Notes: a model not told the origin generated them from the letters alone. 64,000 nt of DNA from Streptomyces omiyaensis (GCF_014650895.1 NZ_BMVV01000010.1:1-64000), one strand, 5' to 3'. Positions 29,958-38,364 are shown, numbered from the stretch's first letter. Program-made: numbers and translations.

Positions 29958-30593
29958 ATGTCGACGCATGCCACACGTGAACGGCTTCTGCTCGCTGATC
30001 TGTTGGAGGCCGCGGGAGCGGACGCCCCCACGCTCTGCGAGGGCTGGCGCACCCGGGACCTCGCGGCGCACGTGGTGGTGCGGGAGCGGCGGCCGGACGC
30101 GGCGGCCGGGACGCTGGTGCCCGCGCTGCGGGAACGGCTCCGGCGGGTGCAGGACGAGTTCGCCGCGAAGCCGTACGAGGAGCTGGTCCGGCTCGTGCGC
30201 ACGGGTCCGCCGCGCTTCTCCCCGTTCACGATCAAGCAGGTGGACGAGGGGGCGAACGTCGTCGAGTTCTACGTGCACGCGGAGGACGTGCGGCGGGCCC
30301 AGCAGGGCTGGTCGGCACGGGAGCTGGACCCGGTCTTCTCGGACGTCCTGTGGTCCCGCCTGGAGAGGGGCGCCCGGCTGCTCGGGCGGAAGGCGCCGGT
30401 CGGGCTGGTGCTGCGGCGCCCGAACGGGCAGACGGTGGTGGCGCACAAGGGGACCCCGGTGGTGACGGTCTCCGGGGAGCCGGGCGAGCTGACGATGTAC
30501 CTGTACGGGCGTACGGAGGTGGCGAAGGTCGGCCTGGAGGGCGATCCGGACGCCATCGAGCTGCTGAGCGCGACGAAACAGCTGGGGATCTAG
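29958..30593 (+). CDS. TIGR03085-family protein (mycothiol/DinB-like fold)
   Basis: A 211-residue protein of the MDMPI/DinB-like helical family. The N-terminal half has the metal-site pattern: LADLLEAAGADAPTLCEGWRTRDLAAHVVVRERRPD with a His near residue 38, NVVEFYVHAEDVRRAQ with a second His near 100, and the C-terminal VTVSGEPGELTMYLYGR domain. Relatives are mycothiol-dependent isomerases or metal-binding proteins. It is divergent from hisI, sharing a promoter region, and convergent with hisF through a terminator. Function in this context is unknown. Confidence 0.82.
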   Translation: MSTHATRERLLLADLLEAAGADAPTLCEGWRTRDLAAHVVVRERRPDAAAGTLVPALRERLRRVQDEFAAKPYEELVRLVRTGPPRFSPFTIKQVDEGANVVEFYVHAEDVRRAQQGWSARELDPVFSDVLWSRLERGARLLGRKAPVGLVLRRPNGQTVVAHKGTPVVTVSGEPGELTMYLYGRTEVAKVGLEGDPDAIELLSATKQLGI

Positions 30594-30619
30594 GCCTTCC
30601 CCTCGTATCCGGTCGTGGA

Positions 30620-30643
30620 GAAGGGCCCCCGAGGGGGCCCTTC
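30620..30643. terminator. Bidirectional terminator, TIGR03085 gene / hisF
   Basis: Perfect 11-bp stem GAAGGGCCCCC (30620-30630 with 30633-30643), extendable with one bulge, between the convergent gene ends at 30593 and 30662. Confidence 0.85.
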
Positions 30644-30661
30644 CCACCAGCGGAACGCGCC

Positions 30662-31417
30662 TCAGCGGACCTCGTGGCCCGCTTCCCGCAGCGTCTCCTT
30701 GACCTGGCCGATCCGCAGGTCGCCGAAGTGGAAGACGGAGGCCGCGAGCACCGCGTCCGCGCCGGCCTCGACGGCCGGCGCGAAGTCGGCGAGCCTGCCG
30801 GCTCCGCCGGAGGCGATCACCGGCACGGTGACGTGCTTGCGCACGGCCGTGATCATCTCGGTGTCGTAGCCGTCCTTGGTCCCGTCCGCGTCCATCGAGT
30901 TGAGCAGGATCTCCCCCGCCCCCAGCTCGGCGGCCCGGTGCGCCCACTCGACGGCGTCGATGCCGGTGCCCTTGCGGCCGCCGTGCGTCGTCACCTCGAA
31001 GGAGCCGGAGGGCGTCCGGCGCGCGTCCACCGAGAGCACCAGGACCTGGCGGCCGAAGCGCTCGGCGATCTCCTGGATCAGCTCCGGGCGGGCGATGGCG
31101 GCCGTGTTGACGCCCACCTTGTCCGCACCGGCCCGCAGCAGCTTGTCCACGTCCTCCGCCGAGCGGACGCCGCCGCCGACGGTGAGCGGGATGAAGACCT
31201 GCTCGGCGGTGCGGCGCACCACGTCGTAGGTGGTCTCGCGGTTGCCCGAGGAGGCGGTGATGTCGAGGAAGGTCAGCTCGTCGGCGCCCTCGGCGTCGTA
31301 CAGCTTGGCCATCTCGACGGGATCGCCCGCGTCCCGCAGGTTCTGGAAGTTGACGCCCTTGACGACCCGGCCGTTGTCCACGTCCAGGCAGGGGATCACT
31401 CGTACGGCGAGTCCCAT
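30662..31417 (-). CDS. hisF: Imidazole glycerol phosphate synthase subunit HisF
   Basis: A 251-residue barrel subunit that uses ammonia from HisH to form imidazole glycerol phosphate and AICAR. Catalytic Asp residues are in IPCLDVDNGRVVKG (Asp12) and LVLSVDARR (near 130). The phosphate loops TVGGGVRS and ASGGAG are intact. Its ATG overlaps the RidA-like stop by one base (TGATG). It is the last gene of the his operon and ends at a bidirectional hairpin. Confidence 0.96.
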   Translation of the reverse strand: MGLAVRVIPCLDVDNGRVVKGVNFQNLRDAGDPVEMAKLYDAEGADELTFLDITASSGNRETTYDVVRRTAEQVFIPLTVGGGVRSAEDVDKLLRAGADKVGVNTAAIARPELIQEIAERFGRQVLVLSVDARRTPSGSFEVTTHGGRKGTGIDAVEWAHRAAELGAGEILLNSMDADGTKDGYDTEMITAVRKHVTVPVIASGGAGRLADFAPAVEAGADAVLAASVFHFGDLRIGQVKETLREAGHEVR

Positions 31418-31815
31418 CAGGCCTCCTCTCCCCGGTACGCCTCGACCTCGACCTCGACGACCAGGCGGGGGTCGACGAAGCCGGAGACGATGATCATCGA
31501 AGCGGCCGGGCGGACCTCGTCGAACAGCTCCTTGTGGGCGCGGCCCACCTCGTCGACGTCCCGCGCGTGGGTGAGGTACATGCGGGTGCGGACGACGTGC
31601 TCGGCGCCGAGGCCCAGCTGCTTCAGCGCGTCGAAGGCGACGGCGAAGGAGTTGACGGTCTGCTCGTACGGACCGCCGTCGGCGATCTGGCCGTCGACCA
31701 CGGAGGTGCAGCCGGAGACCAGCACGGTGCCGTTGGACAGCTCGACCGCGCGGGAGTAGCCGAACTGGTCCTCCCAGGGGGCGCCGGTGACGACCTTGCG
31801 CACGGATCCGGTCAT
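31417..31815 (-). CDS. RidA/YjgF-family enamine/imine deaminase-like protein
   Basis: A 132-residue trimer-type protein. RidA relatives hydrolyse reactive enamines and imines made by PLP enzymes. It has the family run VLVSGCTSVVDGQIADGGPYEQTVNSFAVAFDALKQLGLGAEHVVRTRMYLT, but the usual catalytic Arg is followed by a methionine-tyrosine pair and the C-terminal PRLVVEVEVEAYR replaces PxAxVEIExxA. That makes it one of the divergent Rid subfamilies, so activity is uncertain. It is embedded between priA and hisF with 4-bp and 1-bp overlaps, so it is co-expressed with histidine synthesis. Confidence 0.85.
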   Translation of the reverse strand: MTGSVRKVVTGAPWEDQFGYSRAVELSNGTVLVSGCTSVVDGQIADGGPYEQTVNSFAVAFDALKQLGLGAEHVVRTRMYLTHARDVDEVGRAHKELFDEVRPAASMIIVSGFVDPRLVVEVEVEAYRGEEA

Positions 31816-32540
31816 ACGGCGGCCACCGCCTGCAGGGCCTCCTCCAGGGTGAACGCCTTGGCGTAGAGCGCCTTGCCGACGATCGCGCCCTCGACGCCCA
31901 GGCCGGTCAGGCCGGCGAGGGCCCGCAGGTCGTCCAGGGAGGAGACGCCGCCGGAGGCGACGACGGGCTTGTCGGTGGCCGCGCAGACGCTCTTCAGCAG
32001 CTCGACGTTGGGGCCGGTGAGGGTGCCGTCGCGGCCGATGTCGGTGACCACGTAGCGGGCGCAGCCCTCGGAGTCGAGGCGGGCCAGCGTCTCGTAGAGG
32101 TCGCCGCCCTCGCTGGTCCAGCCGCGGCCCTTCAGGGTGGTGCCGCGCACGTCGAGGCCGACGGCGATCTTCCCGCCGTGCTCGGCGATGACCTTGGCCA
32201 CCCACTCGGGGGTCTCCAGGGCGGCGGTGCCCAGGTTGACCCGGGTGCAGCCGGTGGCGAGGGCCGCGGCGAGCGAGGCGTCGTCGCGGATGCCGCCGGA
32301 GAGCTCGACCTTGATGTCCATCGCCTCGGTGATCTGGCGCACCAGGTCGCGGTTGTCGCCGGTGCCGAAGGCGGCGTCCAGGTCGACGAGGTGGAGCCAC
32401 TCGGCGCCGGAGCGCTGCCAGGCCAGCGCCGCCTCCAGGGGGGAGCCGTAGGAGGTCTCGGTGCCGGACTCGCCGTGCACGAGCCGGACGGCCTGGCCGT
32501 CACGCACGTCGACGGCGGGGAGGAGTTCGAGAGTGCTCAC
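31812..32540 (-). CDS. priA: Bifunctional phosphoribosyl isomerase PriA (HisA/TrpF)
   Basis: A 242-residue barrel that isomerises ProFAR in histidine synthesis and, in streptomycetes, also PRA in tryptophan synthesis. Catalytic Asp11 and Asp130 are present, as are the dual-specificity residues described for PriA: Arg19, Ser81 in SGGIRDD, Arg139 in KGRGW, and Thr166. No trpF is found in the trp genes of this window, which agrees with the double role. It starts at GTG overlapping the hisH stop by 4 bp and overlaps the RidA-like gene by 4 bp at its end. hisA is the older symbol. Confidence 0.95.
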   Translation of the reverse strand: MSTLELLPAVDVRDGQAVRLVHGESGTETSYGSPLEAALAWQRSGAEWLHLVDLDAAFGTGDNRDLVRQITEAMDIKVELSGGIRDDASLAAALATGCTRVNLGTAALETPEWVAKVIAEHGGKIAVGLDVRGTTLKGRGWTSEGGDLYETLARLDSEGCARYVVTDIGRDGTLTGPNVELLKSVCAATDKPVVASGGVSSLDDLRALAGLTGLGVEGAIVGKALYAKAFTLEEALQAVAAV

Positions 32541-33184
32541 AGGGTTCCGATCCAGTTGGTGAGGAGCTGGGCTCCGGCGTCGCCGGACTTCTCGGGGTGG
32601 AACTGGGTGGCCGTCAGGGCGCCGTTCTCGACGGCGGCGACGAAGCGCTCGCCGTGGGTGGCCCAGGTGACCTTGGGGGCCCGGATGTTCTTGTTGCCGA
32701 TCTCCAGGGTCCACTCGCGCACCGCGTAGGAGTGCACGAAGTAGAAGCGGGCGTCGGCGTCGAGCCCGGCGAAGAGCTCGGTGTCGGCGGGCGCCTCGAC
32801 GGTGTTCCAGCCCATGTGGGGCACGACGGGGGCGTCCAGCGGGCCGACGGTGCCGGGCCACTCGTCGAGGCCCTCGGTCTCCACGCCGTGCTCGATGCCG
32901 CGCTCGAAGAGGATCTGCATGCCGACGCAGATGCCCATGACGGGGCGGCCGCCGGAGAGCCGGCGGCCGACGATCCAGTCGCCGCGGGCCTCCTTGAGCC
33001 CCTGCATGCAGGCGGAGAAGGCGCCGACGCCGGGGACGAGGAGCCCGTCGGCGTTCATCGCCTTCTCGTAGTCGCGGGTGATCTCCACGTCGGCGCCGAC
33101 CCGCGCGAGCGCGCGCTCGGCGGAGCGCACGTTGCCGAAGCCGTAGTCGAAGACGACGACCTTCTTGGGGGAGCTCGTCGTCAT
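32537..33184 (-). CDS. hisH: Imidazole glycerol phosphate synthase subunit HisH
   Basis: A 215-residue class I glutamine amidotransferase feeding ammonia to HisF. The triad is visible: Cys86 in GICVGMQILFE, and His and Glu in FHPEKSG near the C-terminus. YGFGNVRS is the N-terminal signature. The ATG at 33184 overlaps by 4 bp the stop of a 54-residue membrane protein gene inserted between hisB and hisH. Confidence 0.95.
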   Translation of the reverse strand: MTTSSPKKVVVFDYGFGNVRSAERALARVGADVEITRDYEKAMNADGLLVPGVGAFSACMQGLKEARGDWIVGRRLSGGRPVMGICVGMQILFERGIEHGVETEGLDEWPGTVGPLDAPVVPHMGWNTVEAPADTELFAGLDADARFYFVHSYAVREWTLEIGNKNIRAPKVTWATHGERFVAAVENGALTATQFHPEKSGDAGAQLLTNWIGTL

Positions 33185-33345
33185 GACCACACGTCCAGCC
33201 GCAGCACGCCGGCGGCGAGGCACATGGCGGCGCCGACGGAGAGCAGCACGATGAGGCCCTTGGGCATCTGCTGCTTGACGAAGGAGTAGATGCCGCCGAG
33301 CAGGAAGAGCCCGACGACGATCAGGATGGTGGAGAGGCCGGTCAC
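33181..33345 (-). CDS. Small two-helix membrane protein inside the his operon
   Basis: A 54-residue hydrophobic protein starting at GTG 33345, two bases after the hisB TAA stop, and ending in an ATGA overlap with hisH. Two membrane segments (about 4-20 and 27-47) flank a short basic turn YSFVKQQMPKG, and the C-terminus is LRLDVWS. Both junctions are those of a coupled gene, which is the best evidence that it is real. No histidine-pathway function is known for such a protein. It may be a transporter accessory or a membrane tether. Confidence 0.7.
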   Translation of the reverse strand: MTGLSTILIVVGLFLLGGIYSFVKQQMPKGLIVLLSVGAAMCLAAGVLRLDVWS

Positions 33346-33347
33346 GG

Positions 33348-33941
33348 TTAGAGCGCGCCCTTCGTGGAGGGGAGGATTCCGGCGGCGCGCGGGTCGCGCT
33401 CGGAGGCGTACCGCAGGGCGCGGGCGAGCGCCTTGAACTGGCACTCCACGATGTGGTGGGCGTTGCGCCCGTACGGCACGTGCACGTGCAGCGCGATCTG
33501 CGCCTGGGCCACGAAGGACTCCATGATGTGGCGCGTCATGGTGGTGTCGTACGAGCCGATCATCGGCGCCATGTTCTCCGGCTCGGTGTGCACCAGGTAG
33601 GGGCGGCCGGAGAGGTCGACGGTGACCTGGGCGAGGGACTCGTCCAGGGGGACCGTGCAGTTGCCGAAGCGGTAGATGCCGACCTTGTCACCGAGGGCCT
33701 GCTTGAAGGCGGCGCCCAGCGCGAGGGCGGTGTCCTCGATGGTGTGGTGGGAGTCGATGTGGAGGTCGCCGTCGGTCTTCACGGTCAGGTCGAACAGACC
33801 GTGCCGGCCGAGCTGGTCGAGCATGTGGTCGTAGAAGCCGACCCCGGTCGACACGTCGACCTTTCCGGTGCCGTCGAGGTCGATCTCGACGACGACGGAG
33901 GTCTCCTTGGTGGTGCGCTCCACGCGGCCTACGCGGCTCAT
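33348..33941 (-). CDS. hisB: Imidazoleglycerol-phosphate dehydratase
   Basis: A 197-residue monofunctional dehydratase (no phosphatase half, as usual in actinobacteria). Its two manganese-binding repeats are visible as GFYDHMLDQLGRHG with DSHHTIEDTALALG, and TRHIMESF with NAHHIVECQFKALARAL. It starts at ATG 33941 in a 4-bp overlap with hisC. It ends in TAA, uncommon here, two bases before the next GTG. Confidence 0.96.
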   Translation of the reverse strand: MSRVGRVERTTKETSVVVEIDLDGTGKVDVSTGVGFYDHMLDQLGRHGLFDLTVKTDGDLHIDSHHTIEDTALALGAAFKQALGDKVGIYRFGNCTVPLDESLAQVTVDLSGRPYLVHTEPENMAPMIGSYDTTMTRHIMESFVAQAQIALHVHVPYGRNAHHIVECQFKALARALRYASERDPRAAGILPSTKGAL

Positions 33942-35062
33942 GCGTCCTGCTCCTTCTTCAACTCACGAACCGCGTCGAGGAACGCGTCGTTCTCATCGGG
34001 GGTGCCGGCGGTGACGCGCAGCCAGCCCGGTACGCCGTTGTCCCTGACCAGGACGCCCCGGTCGAGGATGCTCTGCCACGCTTCGTGCGCGTCGGGGAAG
34101 TGGCCGAACTGGACGAAGTTGGCGTCGGAATCGGTGACCTCGTAGCCGGCCGCGCGCAGCTCGGCGACGAGGCGGTCGCGCTCGGCCTTGAGCTGCTCGA
34201 CGTACCCGAGGAGGGTGTCGGTGTGCTCCAGGGCGGCGAGCGCGGTGGCCTGTGTGACGGCGGAGAGGTGGTACGGCAGCCGGACCAGCTGCACGGCGTC
34301 CACCACGGCCGGGTGGGCGGCGAGGTAGCCGAGGCGGAGTCCGGCGGCGCCGAAGGCCTTGGACATGGTCCGGGAGACCACCAGGTGCGGCCGGCCCTCC
34401 AGGAGGGGCAGCAGCGAGTCCCGGTGGCTGAACTCCACGTACGCCTCGTCGACCACGACCAGCGAGGGCCTGGCGGCCTGCGCGGCCGTGTACAGCCGCT
34501 CGACGACCTCCGCCTCGACGGCGGTGCCCGTGGGGTTGTTGGGCGAGGTGATGAAGACGACGTCGGGGGCGTGCTCCGCCACGGCCGCCTCGGCGGCCTC
34601 GACGTCGATGGTGAAGTCCTCGTTGCGCGGACCGGAGATCCAGCCGGTGCCGGTGCCGCGGGCGATCAGGGCGTGCATCGAGTACGAGGGCTCGAAGCCG
34701 ATCGCCGTGCGGCCCGGGCCGCCGAAGGTCTGGAGCAGCTGCTGGAGGACCTCGTTGGAGCCGTTGGCGGCCCACACGTTCTCCAGGGCCACCGGGTGCC
34801 CGCCGGTGCGGGTGAGGTAGCGGGCCAGCTCGGTGCGGAGCTCCACCGCGTCCCGGTCGGGGTAGCGGTTGAGGCCGCGGGCGGCCTCGGCGACCCGCTC
34901 CGCGATCCGGGCGACCAGGGGCTCGGGCAGCGGGTAGGGGTTCTCGTTGGTGTTCAGCTGGACGGGCACGTCCAGCTGCGGGGCGCCGTAGGGCGACTGG
35001 CCCTTCAGTTCCTCGCGGATCGGCAGGTCGTCGATCCCGATGGTCTCGTTCGTGTCGCTCAC
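33938..35062 (-). CDS. hisC: Histidinol-phosphate aminotransferase
   Basis: A 374-residue fold-type I PLP aminotransferase converting imidazole acetol phosphate to histidinol phosphate. VQLNTNENPYPLPEP near 34-48 is the HisC N-terminal signature. WAANGSNEVLQQLLQTF, SPNNPTGT and VVDEAYVEFS follow, and the PLP lysine is in SRTMSKAFGAAGLRLGY. It starts at GTG with a GTGA overlap of the hisD stop and overlaps hisB by 4 bp. Confidence 0.95.
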   Translation of the reverse strand: MSDTNETIGIDDLPIREELKGQSPYGAPQLDVPVQLNTNENPYPLPEPLVARIAERVAEAARGLNRYPDRDAVELRTELARYLTRTGGHPVALENVWAANGSNEVLQQLLQTFGGPGRTAIGFEPSYSMHALIARGTGTGWISGPRNEDFTIDVEAAEAAVAEHAPDVVFITSPNNPTGTAVEAEVVERLYTAAQAARPSLVVVDEAYVEFSHRDSLLPLLEGRPHLVVSRTMSKAFGAAGLRLGYLAAHPAVVDAVQLVRLPYHLSAVTQATALAALEHTDTLLGYVEQLKAERDRLVAELRAAGYEVTDSDANFVQFGHFPDAHEAWQSILDRGVLVRDNGVPGWLRVTAGTPDENDAFLDAVRELKKEQDA

Positions 35063-36402
35063 TTGCTCTCGGGCACCTTCCAGCCGAACCTGGCCTTGAT
35101 CGCGGCGCCGTGGGCCGGGAGGTCCTCGGCCTCGGCGAGGGTGACCACGTGGTGGGCCACGTCGGCCAGCGCGTCGCGCGTGTAGTCCACGATGTGCACG
35201 CCGCGCAGGAAGGACTGCACGGAGAGGCCCGAGGAGTGGCAGGCGCAGCCGCCGGTGGGCAGGACGTGGTTGGAGCCGGCGCAGTAGTCGCCGAGGGAGA
35301 CCGGAGCCCAGGGACCGACGAAGATCGCGCCCGCGTTGCGGACCCGGTCGGCGAGGGCGGCGGCGTCGGCGGTCTGGATCTCCAGGTGCTCGGCGCCGTA
35401 GGCGTCGACGACCTTGAGGCCGTCCTCCAGGTCGGTGACGAGGACGAGCGCGGACTGCCGGCCGGCCAGGGCCGGGGCGATCCGGTCGTCGACGTGCTTG
35501 GAGACGGCGACCTGGGCCTTCAGCTCGGCCTCGACGGCCTCGGCCAGCTCCGGGGAGTCGGTGACGAGGACGGAGGCGGCCATCGGGTCGTGCTCGGCCT
35601 GGCTGATGAGGTCGGCGGCGACGTGCGCCGGGTCGGCGGTGGAGTCCGCCAGGACCGCGATCTCGGTCGGTCCGGCCTCGGCGTCGATGCCGATGCGGCC
35701 CTTGAGGAGGCGCTTGGCGGCGGCGACGTAGATGTTGCCGGGGCCGGTGACCAGGTTGACCGGCTCGCAGCCGGGCTCGTCGGCGGTGCCCTCGGTGCCG
35801 TAGGCGAACATCGCGATCGCCTGGGCGCCGCCGGCCGCGTAGACCTCGCCGACGCCGAGGAGGGCGCAGGCGGCGAGGATCGTCGGGTGCGGCAGGCCGC
35901 CGAACTCCTTCTGCGGCGGGGAGGCGACGGCGACGCCCTCGACGCCCGCCTCCTGGGCCGGGACCACGTTCATCACGACGGAGGACGGGTAGACGGCGCG
36001 GCCGCCCGGCACGTACAGGCCGACGCGGTCGACCGGGATCCACTTCTCGGTGACCGTGCCGCCGGGCACGACCTGGGTGGTGTGGGTGGTGCGGCGCTGG
36101 TCGCGGTGGACCAGGCGGGCGCGCCGGATCGACTCCTCCAGGGCCGCGCGGACGGCCGGGTCGAGCTCGTCGAGGGCGCGGGCGATCGCCTCGGCGGGGA
36201 CCCGGAGGCGGTCCAGGCGGACGCCGTCGAATTTCTCCCCGTAGTCGATCACCGCGGCCGCGCCATGATGCCGGACGTCCTCGCAGATCGGCCGCACCTT
36301 CTCCAGGGCGGCTTCCACGTCGAACTCGGCACGGGGCAGCAGGTCGCGCAGGGCGGAACCCTCGGGGAGGGCCTCACCGCGCAGATCGATTCGAGAGATC
36401 AC
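35059..36402 (-). CDS. hisD: Histidinol dehydrogenase
   Basis: A 447-residue zinc enzyme catalysing the last two oxidations to histidine. YVPGGRAVYPSSVVMN, GPGNIYVAAAKRLLKG, AGPTEIAVLAD and DLISQAEHDP (zinc region) are all intact, and the C-terminal PTGGCACHSSGLSVQSFLR carries the conserved His and Ser. It is the first gene of hisDCB-smORF-H-priA-ridA-F. The GTG at 36402 gives MISRIDLRG, the family start. No attenuator with a His-rich leader peptide is visible upstream; two palindromes at 36442-36458 and 36482-36494 are the operator candidates. Confidence 0.96.
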   Translation of the reverse strand: MISRIDLRGEALPEGSALRDLLPRAEFDVEAALEKVRPICEDVRHHGAAAVIDYGEKFDGVRLDRLRVPAEAIARALDELDPAVRAALEESIRRARLVHRDQRRTTHTTQVVPGGTVTEKWIPVDRVGLYVPGGRAVYPSSVVMNVVPAQEAGVEGVAVASPPQKEFGGLPHPTILAACALLGVGEVYAAGGAQAIAMFAYGTEGTADEPGCEPVNLVTGPGNIYVAAAKRLLKGRIGIDAEAGPTEIAVLADSTADPAHVAADLISQAEHDPMAASVLVTDSPELAEAVEAELKAQVAVSKHVDDRIAPALAGRQSALVLVTDLEDGLKVVDAYGAEHLEIQTADAAALADRVRNAGAIFVGPWAPVSLGDYCAGSNHVLPTGGCACHSSGLSVQSFLRGVHIVDYTRDALADVAHHVVTLAEAEDLPAHGAAIKARFGWKVPESK

Positions 36403-36441
36403 GGGTCAATTCTCTCAGACGGCCATCGGGCCCGGACTCCC

Positions 36442-36458
36442 GTATCACTGGCTGATAC
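36442..36458. promoter_or_regulatory. Palindrome GTATCA-n5-TGATAC upstream of hisD
   Basis: Perfect 6-bp half-sites with a 5-bp spacer, 40 bp upstream of hisD and 160 bp upstream of the divergent gene at 36619. The half-sites are AT-rich compared with surroundings, as expected of a protein-binding site. No known regulator is assigned. Confidence 0.45.
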
Positions 36459-36481
36459 ACGGCTTGCCGCACGTCGATACG

Positions 36482-36494
36482 CGCCACTGTGGCG
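36482..36494. promoter_or_regulatory. Palindrome CGCCACTGTGGCG upstream of hisD
   Basis: Perfect 6-bp arms around a single T, 80-92 bp upstream of hisD and 23 bp from the preceding palindrome. It is either a second operator or a short transcript hairpin. Confidence 0.35.
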
Positions 36495-36618
36495 TCTGCT
36501 CGCCACTCCTGACCGTTAGCGTTCAGTCCGTCACAGCACGGGAAGAACGACTGTACGAATCCACGACTCCCGGTGAGCGGAGTGGTGGGAGCGCATCGGG
36601 GAGAGCGAGGGGGCGGCA

Positions 36619-38214
36619 GTGACCGAGCCGCACGAGGACGGGATGCCGGACGGTCTCACGGGCCCGGAGCGGGCCGTGTGGCAGGCGTTCCGGATCGGCA
36701 GGACCTGCGATCTGACGGAGGGGGTGCCGGAGCGGGACGACCCGTTCGGGGAGCTGCCGTGGGGGCCGGAGCGGAGCGTGCGCGCGGACGTGGTGGCGGC
36801 GCTGCTGCTCGACGGGCCGCCGGCCCGGTCGGGCCGGGTCGCGGCGCTGAAGCTGCGCGGGGTGCGGATCACCGGCGTGCTGGACCTGGCGGGCGGGTCC
36901 GTAGCGCCCTACGTGGAGCTGCACGGCTGCCGCTTCGACGGCGAGGTGGTGGTGCCCGAGGCGCGGTTCGGCACGCTGCGGATGGTCGGCTGCGCGCTCC
37001 CCCGCCTGGAGGCGGCCCGGCTGCACACGGAGGGCGATCTGCACCTGCCGCGCTGCCGGGTCCGGCAGGGCATCCGGCTGACGGACGCGCAGATCGGCAC
37101 CGACCTGCTGATCAACCAGATCCAGGTGTGGCCGGACGGGCGGGGCCGGGCGATCACGGCCGACGGCATGGTGGTGGCGCAGGACCTCCAGGCCGAGCTG
37201 ATCGAGACGTACGGCGAGTTCAGCCTGCGCGGGGCGAAGGTCGGGGTCTCGCTCAGCCTGCGGGGCAGCGTGCTGCGCGCGGCCCAGGGCCGCCGCGCGC
37301 TGAACGCCCCCCAGCTGACCGTCGAGCGCACCCTCTACCTCAACGCGGCCTGGGTGTACGAGGGCGGCAGCGGCTCCACGGCCACTCCGCCGTACGGCGT
37401 GGCGCCGGTCCGGGACTCCCGCCGCAAGCCGGTCGAGTTCCACGGCGGAGTGCGGCTGGACGACGGGCGGTTCGGGGACGCGGTGGACCTGAACCGCGCC
37501 CGCTTCCTGCTCAGCGGGGCCCGCCGGGAGGAGCTGTCGCTGCGCCGGATAGCCACCCCGGAGCTGCGGTTCAACGGCGAGCGCCCGGAGGAGGGCCGGG
37601 TGGTGCTGAACGGCGCGCGGGTGGTGACGCTGATCGACCTGTCGACGAGCTGGCCGGGCCCCGGCGGCCTGTCCATGAGCGGCTTCGTCTACGAGAACCT
37701 GGTGCCGTACGGCCACTTCCCGCTGACCCGGCGGCTGGAGTGGGTGGCGGCGGCGACCCCCGAGTACGCCCCGGAGCCGTACGAGCGGCTGGCGACGGTG
37801 CTGCGCAACAGCGGGGAGGACGCGGACGCCCGCGAGGTGCTCCTCGCCAAGCAGCGGCGCAGACGCGAGACCCTGCCGGTCGCGGGGAAGCTGTGGGGGT
37901 ACGTCCAGGACTGGACGGTGGCGTACGGCTACCGGCCCGGCCGGGCGGCGCTGTGGATGGCGGTGCTGTGGGCGGCGGGCACGCTGGCCTTCTCGCGGTA
38001 CCGGCCGGTGCCGATCAAGGAGGGCGAGGGGCCCGCGTGGAACGGCACGCTCTACGCCCTGGACCTCCTCCTGCCGGTGATCACGCTCGGGCAGGACGGC
38101 TACTGGCGGCTGGAGGGCGGCTGGCAGTGGGCGGCCGCGGTGCTGATCCTCCTCGGCTGGATCCTGGCCACGACGGTCGCGGCGGGCGCGACCAGGCTCC
38201 TGCGGCGCGGCTGA
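36619..38214 (+). CDS. Beta-helix repeat membrane protein with C-terminal pore-like region
   Basis: A 531-residue protein. Residues about 70-360 are built of imperfect repeats of the type LRGVRITGVLDLAGG / LHGCRFDGEVVVPEARFGTLRMVGC, about 20-25 residues each, which should stack as a right-handed beta-helix like pentapeptide-repeat or bactofilin proteins. The C-terminus has two hydrophobic helices (about 448-466 and 505-528) with LYALDLLLPVITLGQDGYW between them, reminiscent of a two-helix ion channel whose filter TxGYG is degenerate. Relatives are often labelled membrane-associated oxidoreductase, but I see no cofactor motif. The GTG at 36619 has GAGGGGG 6 nt upstream. Confidence 0.65.
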   Translation: MTEPHEDGMPDGLTGPERAVWQAFRIGRTCDLTEGVPERDDPFGELPWGPERSVRADVVAALLLDGPPARSGRVAALKLRGVRITGVLDLAGGSVAPYVELHGCRFDGEVVVPEARFGTLRMVGCALPRLEAARLHTEGDLHLPRCRVRQGIRLTDAQIGTDLLINQIQVWPDGRGRAITADGMVVAQDLQAELIETYGEFSLRGAKVGVSLSLRGSVLRAAQGRRALNAPQLTVERTLYLNAAWVYEGGSGSTATPPYGVAPVRDSRRKPVEFHGGVRLDDGRFGDAVDLNRARFLLSGARREELSLRRIATPELRFNGERPEEGRVVLNGARVVTLIDLSTSWPGPGGLSMSGFVYENLVPYGHFPLTRRLEWVAAATPEYAPEPYERLATVLRNSGEDADAREVLLAKQRRRRETLPVAGKLWGYVQDWTVAYGYRPGRAALWMAVLWAAGTLAFSRYRPVPIKEGEGPAWNGTLYALDLLLPVITLGQDGYWRLEGGWQWAAAVLILLGWILATTVAAGATRLLRRG

Positions 38215-38364
38215 CGGGCCGAGCCGCCCGCGTCCCCGGCCGGGGGCGCTCGCACGCGCGGGCGAGCGGGCGTGACGGCCGGGGGGAGACCGGGTGAGAT
38301 CCGGGTGAAGGCGGGCCGGCGGGGCGGGCCCCGAGGGGTCCGCGGTGGGAAGATGCGTCCTGCC

